A DNA stretch of 64,000 bases. Origin: Roseibium album (lineage in GTDB: Bacteria > Pseudomonadota > Alphaproteobacteria > Rhizobiales > Stappiaceae). Below, piece by piece: positions 1-6,649 of this stretch. Numbering within the stretch: the stretch's first letter is position 1; every line of letters starts with the position of its first letter. The DNA lies in contig CXTY01000014.1 in assembly GCA_001404055.1 (NCBI GenBank), forward strand, positions 434,001-498,000, written 5' to 3'. The notes under the pieces are model-generated. The model made no database searches. It had not been told where the DNA came from and saw only the letters and a list, made by a program, of their open reading frames with translations. The position numbers and the translations under genes were made by a program.

Positions 1-876
1 CTCGACCGGTTGATGGGTGGCCTGCAGCATTCGGATCTGATTGTTCTGGCCGGACGTCCGGCGATGGGCAAAACCTCGCTTGCAACCAATATCGCCTACA
101 ACATCGCTCAGTCCTACAGGTCTGAAGAGCAACAGGATGGCTCGGTCAAGACCGTCAACGGCGGGGTGGTCGGGTTCTTCTCGCTCGAAATGTCGGCCGA
201 GCAGCTCGCAACACGTATCATTTCCGAACAGGCTGAAATCTCCTCGTCGAAAATCCGGCGCGGTGACATTACCGAAGCCGAATTTGAAAAACTGGCAGCC
301 TGCGCCCAGACCATGCAGACCGTTCCGCTGCACGTGGACCAGACTGGTGGTATCTCGATCGCCTCGCTTGTTTCAAAAGCCCGGCGCCTGAAGCGTCAAC
401 GCGGTCTTGACCTGCTGGTGGTCGACTATATTCAGCTTCTTTCCGGCTCGGCGAAGAACTCCGGCAACCGTGTTCAGGAAATCACGGAAATCACGACCAA
501 CCTGAAGGCGCTGGCCAAGGAGCTACATGTTCCTATCATCGCGCTTTCACAGCTTTCCCGTCAGGTGGAATCCAGGGACGACAAGAGACCGATGATGTCG
601 GACTTGCGTGAATCGGGCTCCATCGAGCAGGACGCCGACGTCATCCTGTTCGTGTATCGTGACGAATACTATCTTTCCAAGACAGAGCCTGAAGTGGGCT
701 CACCGGAATATGCGGCCTGGGAAGCAAAACACGACGCGGCCAAGGGCAAGGCCGAAGTGATCATCGCCAAGCAGCGTCACGGCCCGACCGGCACAGCCAA
801 CCTGCACTTCCAGGGCGAGTTCACCCGCTTCTCCGATCTGGCCGAAGAAGATCACCTGCCTGAGCGGTATGAGTAG
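1..876 (+). CDS. dnaB: Replicative DNA helicase, C-terminal part
   Basis: This is the ring helicase that unwinds DNA at the replication fork. The 5' end lies outside the window: the reading frame is open from base 1, so the first in-window TTG/ATG codons are internal. Visible RecA-type motifs are Walker A (GRPAMGKT, near residue 20 of the visible part), Walker B (LLVVDYIQLL, near 138), the sensor stretch ALSQLSRQVESR, and the arginine-finger region ending DVILFVYRDEYY. The N-terminal DnaG-interacting domain is missing. It is followed by a 7-bp-arm hairpin at 890-910. The alr-radA-cvpA-purF block that often follows dnaB in Hyphomicrobiales lies about 5.8 kb downstream, separated by accessory genes. 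Identification is secure. Confidence 0.97.
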   Translation, partial: LDRLMGGLQHSDLIVLAGRPAMGKTSLATNIAYNIAQSYRSEEQQDGSVKTVNGGVVGFFSLEMSAEQLATRIISEQAEISSSKIRRGDITEAEFEKLAACAQTMQTVPLHVDQTGGISIASLVSKARRLKRQRGLDLLVVDYIQLLSGSAKNSGNRVQEITEITTNLKALAKELHVPIIALSQLSRQVESRDDKRPMMSDLRESGSIEQDADVILFVYRDEYYLSKTEPEVGSPEYAAWEAKHDAAKGKAEVIIAKQRHGPTGTANLHFQGEFTRFSDLAEEDHLPERYE

Positions 877-889
877 GGGCAGCTACCTG

Positions 890-910
890 CCTGTAAAAAC
901 TGGTTACAGG
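890..910. repeat. Hairpin after dnaB
   Basis: CCTGTAA and TTACAGG form a 7-bp stem around a 7-base loop, 14 bases after the dnaB stop. There is no T-run after it, so it is a weak terminator candidate or a mRNA 3'-end stabiliser. Confidence 0.3.
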
Positions 911-1102
911 TGAGAGTTTACCTGTGACAGCGTTTGTGCAGATGCGCCCTATCGACCTCATATCTTGTCGCTAACGCCGCCTCCTGATCATGGGGAACGG
1001 GCCTCGTCGTCATTGCAGGTCGTCACCAGGGACTTGATGACACCTCTCGACTTTTCCGCGTAGCTTTGTTGAAATACCGCTCTTGGGACCCGAGGGTTTG
1101 AG

Positions 1103-1906
1103 ATGTCAGGCTTGAACGCAGCGATCTTAGCCATTCACCAGCGTAACAGCGCTGCGCCCCTTCCCGCCGCGCCGCGGGCAGTATCCGTCGGCACGGACGA
1201 TGAGATCGTGGAAGTCGGAACTGACTTTGGCGAGGCCGAAGGCCAGTCTTTCATGATTGAGTATGTCGCTGCTTCCGGGGAATGTACGTCCCGCAGGATC
1301 ACCGTTTGGGGCATCCAGGAGAATACGGACGGCACCCCGTTGCTGGTAGCCAGATGCCACGAGCGGAACGCACAACGAACGTTTCAGGTCGATCGCATCA
1401 AATGCTGCATCGACTATGATGGCGAAGTGCACGCCAATGTGCCGGATTTCCTGAACGAGACCTTCGGTCTTGCTATCGGTGCACCGCCAAACAACGAACC
1501 AGAGACAGCCTCCCCGAAACAGCCTGCAATGTCCGATTGGGACCAGGCGCGTGCGTATTTGCGGCCACACGCGGAAATTCTCGCCGCACTTTCCTTGAGC
1601 GATGGGACCATGAGCAGGGCGGAAGTCGACGTCGCAGTTTGCCACTGCAACCATATTGCGGGATCTGGCGGCTTCTTCACGGCGGCTGATCAGGACAAAC
1701 TGATGGCCTATATCAAACGCCTGCGCCCGACCGAAAAGACGCTGCAAAAATCGGTCGAGAGTTTAAGTGGCGCGCGCCCACACGAAATCACCGATCTGTT
1801 GATCAGCGCCGTCGAACTGATTGATATTGACGGCACTCGGGACCTGGCGGAAGTGGAGCTTGTCAATCAGCTCTCGCAGGAACTGGCGAAAATCGATATG
1901 GCGTAG
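1103..1906 (+). CDS. WYL-like domain plus TerB-like protein
   Basis: A 267-residue soluble protein. Residues about 48-115 resemble a WYL-type ligand-sensing module (IEYVAASGE, then CHERNAQRTFQVDRIKCC), and residues about 145-265 form an alpha-helical TerB-like region rich in acidic residues (LAALSLSDGTMSRAEVDVAV, ELIDIDGTRDLAEVELV). TerB domains are known from tellurite-resistance and stress or phage-defence gene sets and are thought to bind metal; that role is not shown here. There is no signal peptide or membrane segment. It sits alone between dnaB and a deaminase gene, with no other ter genes nearby. ATG at 1103 follows a weak GAGGG. The domain call is by eye from motif resemblance. Confidence 0.7.
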   Translation: MSGLNAAILAIHQRNSAAPLPAAPRAVSVGTDDEIVEVGTDFGEAEGQSFMIEYVAASGECTSRRITVWGIQENTDGTPLLVARCHERNAQRTFQVDRIKCCIDYDGEVHANVPDFLNETFGLAIGAPPNNEPETASPKQPAMSDWDQARAYLRPHAEILAALSLSDGTMSRAEVDVAVCHCNHIAGSGGFFTAADQDKLMAYIKRLRPTEKTLQKSVESLSGARPHEITDLLISAVELIDIDGTRDLAEVELVNQLSQELAKIDMA

Positions 1907-2092
1907 GGTGCCGTTCCCTGCCCTCCCCACCGGATTCTCATACCCTGGTCAGGGAGACACCAACCTCCGCTTTTGACCTGCTCCTTCCTTGACGCAGACT
2001 AGCTAAATCCGAACACACCCGGCACGGTTGTGTCTTGAAGGTCAAGATTGACAACGCTAACGTCACAGCGGTGAAATTTCGGAGTTGAGAGT

Positions 2093-2677
2093 ATGGCGAT
2101 GAAGTGTGGACGCAGACCGCTGTTATTCGGCACGATTGCTGCCCTTTCGACGCGGGTCACACCGGCCTCGGCGTCCAGTCGTGAGGTTGCCGTCAAATCC
2201 GCCGAAGCACTTGGCGACGAAGAGCGCCAGCGCCACGAACGCTACATGCAGATGGCCATTGACGTGCCCGGAGGCGGCCCACCCTTCGGCGCTGTCATCG
2301 TCGACAACGACAGCGGAAACGTGATGTGTCATGGCAGAAACCCTGGCAGCAGGAACCGGATTTATCACGGTGAAATGGTTGCCATGATCAATTGCGGCGA
2401 TGAGCATCCCCAGTTGGATTGGTCCAGGCTGACCCTCTACACAACGGGAGAACCCTGCCCGATGTGCATGAGCGCGATTATCTGGAACAGAATACCCAAA
2501 GTGGTCTATGCCACTTCAATTCGGAAGCTGACCAACATCGGCCTCAACCAGATTGGTCTCGACACACCCACTGTTGCAGGCGCTGCACCGTTTTACAGCG
2601 GTGAGATCATCTCCGGTATCTTGCAGAACAAGACAGACAAGTTGTTTGAAGAATGGTGGGCATCACGCCGAAGGTAG
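2093..2677 (+). CDS. Nucleoside deaminase-family protein, apparently exported
   Basis: A 194-residue member of the cytidine/guanine deaminase superfamily. The zinc site is intact: HGE at 92-94 (the usual form is HAE) supplies one ligand and the catalytic Glu, and PCPMC at 121-125 supplies the two Cys ligands. PPFGAVIV at 63-70 is the usual first strand. Residues 1-27 (RRPLLFGTIAALSTRVTPASA) look like a signal sequence with a twin-arginine start and an AxA-like cleavage site, unusual for this mostly cytosolic family. An in-frame downstream start would remove the leader, but none has a clear ribosome binding site. Substrate (guanine, adenosine, cytosine or other) cannot be told. Confidence 0.8.
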   Translation: MAMKCGRRPLLFGTIAALSTRVTPASASSREVAVKSAEALGDEERQRHERYMQMAIDVPGGGPPFGAVIVDNDSGNVMCHGRNPGSRNRIYHGEMVAMINCGDEHPQLDWSRLTLYTTGEPCPMCMSAIIWNRIPKVVYATSIRKLTNIGLNQIGLDTPTVAGAAPFYSGEIISGILQNKTDKLFEEWWASRRR

Positions 2678-2731
2678 ACCCGCAGTTGCTTCAGTTGTTT
2701 CAAAACCACGTCATGCGATTTGAACCTCCGC

Positions 2732-3472
2732 TCAGATTCCCTTCAGCACGTCCTTGAACTCGACCATTGCCAATTCGCCTTTCGGGGTAATGCCATAGAT
2801 ACCAAGGAGCGGCTTGCCATCTCGTTCAATATGCACACGTTCAAACCAGCCGTAATGATCTGCCGCCATGATGGTGCGTGCACGTGTGACATCAACTGAT
2901 TTCGCGATGATTGCAGCCTTGGTCGGTCCGTGCTCGTGCAGGTATCGCAGGCAGCGCAGGGCGTCCTGCCGGTAGGCGGTGATGATATTTGTTCGTCGCG
3001 CCGCGCCGCCTTCATTGGGGTCGCCCACCCGGTTCATAAATTCGCGTAAAAGGCGCGACTTCTTGATCTTCGATTGACGCGGTTGATAGGGGGCCGGGTC
3101 GAGGTGAACTTCCGTAAATCCATCCTTGAGCCGAACAGTGATAAGCCCGAGCCCCAGGCGGCGGCACAGGTTCTTGTTGTTCTTGAGCGCTTTTAGAAAC
3201 GGCTTGCCTGTGCCGCGCGGTACAGCGATGTAAACATCATCTGTCAGTTTCTGCCGGTCTATGCCCTGATGAAACAGGGACAGGGAAAATCCTGTCTTGA
3301 GTTCGACAACAACCGGGTCTTCAGGCTCGCCGTTTTCAGGAATGCGCACAGCAACGATATCGGCCTTGCCAACCTCGCCCTTCACCTCATAGCCCAGGCC
3401 CTCAAGCAGCGCTTTGACGGGCACATAAAGTTCGGTTTCTTTGGGTTTGGGCGTGCTGCTGGTTTTGGGCAA
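2732..3472 (-). CDS. DUF2161 protein with PD-(D/E)xK nuclease-like fold
   Basis: A 246-residue protein of the alphaproteobacterial DUF2161 family. The N-terminal half carries a PD-(D/E)xK-like active-site arrangement: Asp38 in KADIVAV, then Glu57-Leu-Lys59 in VVVELKT, followed by the conserved RQ of GIDRQKL. Residues about 160-246 look like a winged helix (ALRCLRYLHEHGPTKAAIIAK, YGITPKGELAMVEF), possibly DNA binding. Biological role of the family is not established; a DNA repair or nucleic-acid processing role is only inferred from the fold. Single gene, no operon partner. Confidence 0.8.
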   Translation of the reverse strand: MPKTSSTPKPKETELYVPVKALLEGLGYEVKGEVGKADIVAVRIPENGEPEDPVVVELKTGFSLSLFHQGIDRQKLTDDVYIAVPRGTGKPFLKALKNNKNLCRRLGLGLITVRLKDGFTEVHLDPAPYQPRQSKIKKSRLLREFMNRVGDPNEGGAARRTNIITAYRQDALRCLRYLHEHGPTKAAIIAKSVDVTRARTIMAADHYGWFERVHIERDGKPLLGIYGITPKGELAMVEFKDVLKGI

Positions 3473-3536
3473 TGGTTTCGATTTTTAGATGACAGTTACC
3501 GGCTACGGTTTTTCGTTTTCCAATACCGTCTTCATA

Positions 3537-3782
3537 TCAGCATTTGTTGATTTGGCTGCGATCAAATGAAGAAAACCGGTTTTCGTCAATTATCTCAACC
3601 TTCATTTGGGCGAGGATGGCGTTTCTGCGCTTTCCACCAGGCAAGTTGCCAACTGGCGGCGAAAGCATCAAATCAACATGGTCACAGGCTATAGCAACTG
3701 CGAGACCTTTTGGATGACGATTATCGTAATTAAGGAACGCTCCCTTTGGGTCACGCCAAAATTGACGCTCTTGAACATTCAT
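3537..3782 (-). CDS. Hypothetical 81-residue protein overlapping the binding-protein gene
   Basis: I do not recognise this product. The ATG (3780-3782) overlaps the TGA of the upstream solute-binding protein gene in an ATGA arrangement, the usual sign of translational coupling, which is the main reason to list it. The protein is soluble, has no obvious domain, and could be a degraded remnant or a chance frame. Codon choice gives no strong signal either way. Confidence 0.35.
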   Translation of the reverse strand: MNVQERQFWRDPKGAFLNYDNRHPKGLAVAIACDHVDLMLSPPVGNLPGGKRRNAILAQMKVEIIDENRFSSFDRSQINKC

Positions 3783-4537
3783 CGTGACGGCTTCTTTGTC
3801 AGAAGGAAATCTGCCCTAGCCTGATCAAGGCGCGGCAGGTTCTTTTGGAGCCTGTTCCAGGCGGCTGTTTTTGTGCTGTTTTTTGAAAATGCGATGTAGA
3901 TATCCGAAACCCCGACCGGGTCCGGAAATGGCTTGATAGAATGCAGACCTTTCCTACGAGCTTCCTCAACGGTCATAAGCAGCGGCGCAACGAAGCCATC
4001 CAGGCGACCGAGATCAACCGCAGTCAGCAGCTCTTCAAGACTGCCACGGGGCTCGATGTTCGCTTGCCCACTGTCTTCCAGAGCTCGGAAATTTGGATGC
4101 ATCCGCCCACTTGCGATCTTTCCAATCAACAAGCCATGCAGTTGCGTCACATCACCTGTGAAAACGTAATTTGGATTTTTCTTCGCGAAAATCATCATTT
4201 CAAACTGGGTGATCGGATTGCTTGGATAAATGAGCCAATCCTCCCGCTCCGATGTATAGACCACAGGAAAAATCAAGTCCGCCACCCCTTTTCGAACTTC
4301 AAGTTGCGCACGCGGCCAGCTTGTAACTTCAAAACGAACTTGAACATCTGAATTGGCAGCAGCTGTCTCAACCAGGTCGACCAGCAGTCCATGCGGGGCA
4401 TCATCCGGACCAACATAAAGATAAGGTGGTGTTGAGAAGCCAATGATCAACAAACTGTTCTCATCAGCATGTCCAGCTCCGCCCCACATCAGCGACAGCC
4501 ACATTCCGACGAAAAGCGTTGAGACCCTGAAAACCAA
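3779..4537 (-). CDS. Periplasmic solute-binding protein, family 3-like, without a transporter
   Basis: A 252-residue exported protein resembling extracellular solute-binding proteins of family 3 (amino-acid type): signal peptide at residues 1-24 ending GAGHA, then the lobe-1 pattern GFSTPPYLYVGPDDAPHGLL, VDLVETAAA and ADLIFPVVYTSERE. Family members feed ABC permeases or act as sensor inputs, but no permease, ATPase or kinase lies nearby. The start chosen is TTG at 4537 because AAGGAG sits 6 bases ahead of it; the next ATG (residue 12) would cut the signal peptide short. The gene follows a short hydrophobic reading frame by 10 bases and overlaps the next small frame by 4. Confidence 0.82.
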   Translation of the reverse strand: MVFRVSTLFVGMWLSLMWGGAGHADENSLLIIGFSTPPYLYVGPDDAPHGLLVDLVETAAANSDVQVRFEVTSWPRAQLEVRKGVADLIFPVVYTSEREDWLIYPSNPITQFEMMIFAKKNPNYVFTGDVTQLHGLLIGKIASGRMHPNFRALEDSGQANIEPRGSLEELLTAVDLGRLDGFVAPLLMTVEEARRKGLHSIKPFPDPVGVSDIYIAFSKNSTKTAAWNRLQKNLPRLDQARADFLLTKKPSR

Positions 4538-4547
4538 AATTCACTCC

Positions 4548-4727
4548 TTATTTGTTTCGCCTATTTTTGAAAAGCACCCCCAATGCTCCTCCAACGTGCA
4601 AAAGCGCAAATACTATGACCGGCACATAGGGGAGCGCGATGAATGAACAAGCGGGTAATATCAATATGGCGGGTGTATCGGAGGAGGTCAGGACAAAAAA
4701 TACGCTAGTAGCAAATTGAACAATCAA
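4548..4727 (-). CDS. Candidate 59-residue two-helix membrane protein
   Basis: Not recognised. From a TTG at 4725-4727 the frame encodes 59 residues with two hydrophobic stretches (FATSVFFVLTSS and ILILPACSFIALPYVPVIVF) and a basic end (FKNRRNK), so it would be an inner-membrane protein. Its stop lies 10 bases before the binding-protein start and overlaps that gene's Shine-Dalgarno sequence. The TTG overlaps the TGA (4724-4726) of another hydrophobic frame upstream (ATG at 4826-4828, 34 residues) as TTGA. A frameshifted remnant of one larger membrane protein is the main alternative. Low confidence. Confidence 0.35.
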   Translation of the reverse strand: MIVQFATSVFFVLTSSDTPAILILPACSFIALPYVPVIVFALLHVGGALGVLFKNRRNK

Positions 4728-4810
4728 AGCTCCTCATGAGTCACGCTTTTTTCTAAAATGAGATGGAACTTGAAACATGCAACCAGCCAAATCACAACTG
4801 TAAGTGACGC

Positions 4811-4845
4811 CGGGTTGCCCAAGATCATTAGGTGGCGGCAACCCG
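4811..4845. repeat. 9-bp-arm inverted repeat upstream of the binding-protein group
   Basis: CGGGTTGCC (4811-4819) and GGCAACCCG (4837-4845) are perfect complements separated by 17 bases. It lies 274 bases ahead of the binding-protein start and could be an operator, an attenuator or a terminator stem for the region upstream. No T-run follows on either strand. Confidence 0.35.
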
Positions 4846-5039
4846 CCACTATCGATCCAAACCCAAGCGAGTATCACCGAGAGAAAAAAAGCGGAAGCAA
4901 GTCTTTCCGTCGCGAAATCATCACTCTGGCTCCTTTCGGGTTACGAGGTTTCCAATTCAGACTGTGAACAATTAAGAGACTGTTAATCTTTTGGGCACGG
5001 AATGTTCAGCACACAGTAATCCGATAATGGAGATGTGTG
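4829..5039. other. Non-coding stretch
   Basis: No convincing gene on either strand; short frames here lack ribosome binding sites and family resemblance. It separates the leftward binding-protein group from the rightward short genes and should contain promoters for both. Confidence 0.4.
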
Positions 5040-5180
5040 ATGAGCGTAATCCTGATCCTGCTCGGTGCCCTGGCCCTTCTTTTGTCTCTCCCGCTATGTC
5101 TGTATCTGGCAGCCGTCTTCGCGCGCGCCGGACTTATCGAATCCGCATCATCTGAAGGGCGTTCAATGTTTCGCCGCTAA
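5040..5180 (+). CDS. Small single-helix membrane protein, 46 residues
   Basis: A short gene, not recognised as a named family. GGAG at 5029-5032 stands 7 bases before ATG 5040. The product starts MSVILILLGALALLL and has one long hydrophobic helix (residues 2-27) followed by a polar, basic tail ending SMFRR, as in many bacterial small inner-membrane proteins. The CRP-type palindrome begins 9 bases after its stop. A good SD sequence, an ideal single-pass layout and a clean start and stop support a real gene. Confidence 0.6.
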   Translation: MSVILILLGALALLLSLPLCLYLAAVFARAGLIESASSEGRSMFRR

Positions 5181-5188
5181 CGCCCCTT

Positions 5189-5204
5189 TGTGACGCGCGT
5201 CACA
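5189..5204. promoter_or_regulatory. Perfect CRP-type site, TGTGA-N6-TCACA
   Basis: The 16 bases TGTGACGCGCGTCACA are a perfect palindrome matching the classical consensus for cyclic-nucleotide regulators of the CRP/FNR superfamily. The centre is at 5196.5. A weak -10-like TATTTT (5228-5233) would put transcription start near 5238, about 41.5 bases from the centre, the spacing of class II activation. The gene at 5266 follows. No CRP-like regulator gene is in this window. Confidence 0.6.
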
Positions 5205-5265
5205 CTCTCCGTTTACTGTTCCAGGTTATTTTTTGACTACGGCTCGATTCGAGGAGGGAGTGACG

Positions 5266-5385
5266 ATGAAATACGGAGACCGGCGCTCTGCGCATATCGA
5301 AAAACTCTGCGGGACCGTAAATGCACAAGTATCGAACGAAAAACTCGTTGGCGAAGCCAGAGAAAACAAACGGGAAGATCAATAG
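5266..5385 (+). CDS. Small soluble protein, 39 residues
   Basis: Not recognised. A near-ideal Shine-Dalgarno sequence (GAGGAGGGA, 5251-5259) precedes ATG 5266, and the frame runs 39 codons to TAG at 5383. The peptide is charged and hydrophilic (MKYGDRRSAHIEKLCG at the start, KREDQ at the end) with a single Cys. The CRP-type palindrome lies 62 bases upstream, suggesting control by cyclic nucleotide. The alternative is an SD-like sequence by chance; a regulatory RNA from the same promoter is also possible. Confidence 0.5.
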   Translation: MKYGDRRSAHIEKLCGTVNAQVSNEKLVGEARENKREDQ

Positions 5386-5475
5386 TTACCGAAAACCAAC
5401 TGAACATTGATCAGCTTTTTTTGCACATGGACATTCTTCCGCATCCCTGTTTTTGACAAACGAGAATCCAGACAG

Positions 5476-5820
5476 CTATTCGCTATAACGAAGTGCGATA
5501 TAGCATTTGTCCGGATTTTTTGCCGCTTTTCGACAACTTGCTATTGCCTTGCGATCTGCCTGCGCCTGCGTCTTTTGACCGTGAGACCAGCCACACCCCT
5601 TCATTCCAGTGATTGTGAACGCCTTCCCCTTCGCGAAGGCGGCATATTTCATCAGGTGTTTATCATGCGCGTTAATGGCAGACTTGAACGCCCGAAAGGT
5701 TTTCGAACACCCGTATTTTTCCGCGGCAAAGGCCGGATTTCCTCCTGCCATTGAGACGGCCGCGCAGAAAACAATCAATGAGAAAGCCAGCCCAAGAGAA
5801 CGATTTTTCATTGGGTGCAT
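5476..5820 (-). CDS. Small secreted protein with conserved-looking Cys pattern
   Basis: A 114-residue hypothetical protein. A signal peptide (NRSLGLAFSLIVFCAAVSMA, cleavage near PAFA-AE) is followed by a mature part of about 80 residues with four cysteines: CSKTF, CGWSHGQKTQAQADRKAI, ASCRKAA, KCY. The last part resembles the pattern (G/A)W(S/G)xGxxTxxxAxxxAxxxC in small alphaproteobacterial periplasmic proteins of unknown role; two disulfides are likely. Start at 5820 is 3 bases after AAGGA; ATG at 5811 is an equally fair choice. Another small secreted protein lies directly upstream on the same strand. Confidence 0.7.
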   Translation of the reverse strand: MHPMKNRSLGLAFSLIVFCAAVSMAGGNPAFAAEKYGCSKTFRAFKSAINAHDKHLMKYAAFAKGKAFTITGMKGCGWSHGQKTQAQADRKAIASCRKAAKNPDKCYIALRYSE

Positions 5821-5924
5821 TATCCTTCTGAAAACAAACTTCGGTTGTTGTGAAAACCGTTGGCCGTCATGATTGGTTCGAGTCGCTTCTCGAAACCGGA
5901 CCGCGGCAACGCGTTGAATGAAGG

Positions 5925-6401
5925 TTACTTTCGAACCCAGTTCTTCCTATCCGTGCCCGGTCGCCAGTAGCCCCGGAGCGAACTCAAACTGGTCCATTTA
6001 CAGGATCTCCAAGCCGTTGCTCGCACACAGGCTACACCCGAAAACATGCCGGATTTTTCGACCACCAGCTTGTTACCCGGTATTTTCCGACAGGAAAATT
6101 TCGGTGGCCTTGTCTTGGCGGGCTTGAACTCAGACAAAGCTTTCGCCAAGTCCTGTTTGTACTGTTTACTTTGCATCCTTTGTTTTAAGGACATTCGGTC
6201 GTATTTTCGAAGCTTCTTGCGAGCGTAACTAAGAGCTTGATCAACTTCGTCGGGCTGGTTCTTCAGATACTTGACCATTTTCTTGTATTCGGCGGCCGTA
6301 TCGCATGCCTGATAGAAACTTGGTGCCGCGTAAGATTTCAACGTGAGGCCTAAAACTATTAACAATGACAAACTAAGTGTGCGTACGGCTTTCACAATCA
6401 T
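5925..6401 (-). CDS. Secreted hypothetical protein, 158 residues
   Basis: Not recognised. Signal peptide at residues 1-25 (VRTLSLSLLIVLGLTLKSYA-AP), then a Lys/Arg-rich, mostly helical region (YKKMVKYLKNQ, ARKKLRKYDRMSLKQRMQSK) and a C-terminal part with Cys and Trp (FSCRKIPG, SGVACVRATAWRSCKW). The mature protein is strongly basic, so it may bind the cell envelope or a polyanion; that is inference. GGAG lies 11 bases before the ATG. It and the neighbour ending at 5476 may form a pair. Confidence 0.6.
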   Translation of the reverse strand: MIVKAVRTLSLSLLIVLGLTLKSYAAPSFYQACDTAAEYKKMVKYLKNQPDEVDQALSYARKKLRKYDRMSLKQRMQSKQYKQDLAKALSEFKPAKTRPPKFSCRKIPGNKLVVEKSGMFSGVACVRATAWRSCKWTSLSSLRGYWRPGTDRKNWVRK

Positions 6402-6649
6402 TTATCAAATTACTCCATACTGACTTCAGCTTGAAATTTTCATCTCGGCAACTTCTAACTGTACCAGTATAGCTTGTCTACCAAGGGCGCTACGCCTTCT
6501 CAATTCGATACTGAGCTTTGGGTACGAATACTTCTGCGGCGAAGCATGATTTGTTACCCAATTCGCTATTGGCACCCGCCCCCTACAATGCGATATGCTC
6601 GTCGCCGATTCCTTTGGCCCTGTGATCTCACTGGAGCAGACCCGCGACC

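Noticed and set aside
6402..6649. Possible small gene or RNA before alr
   Set aside because: No tRNA-like fold, no frame with a ribosome binding site; treated as ordinary upstream sequence.
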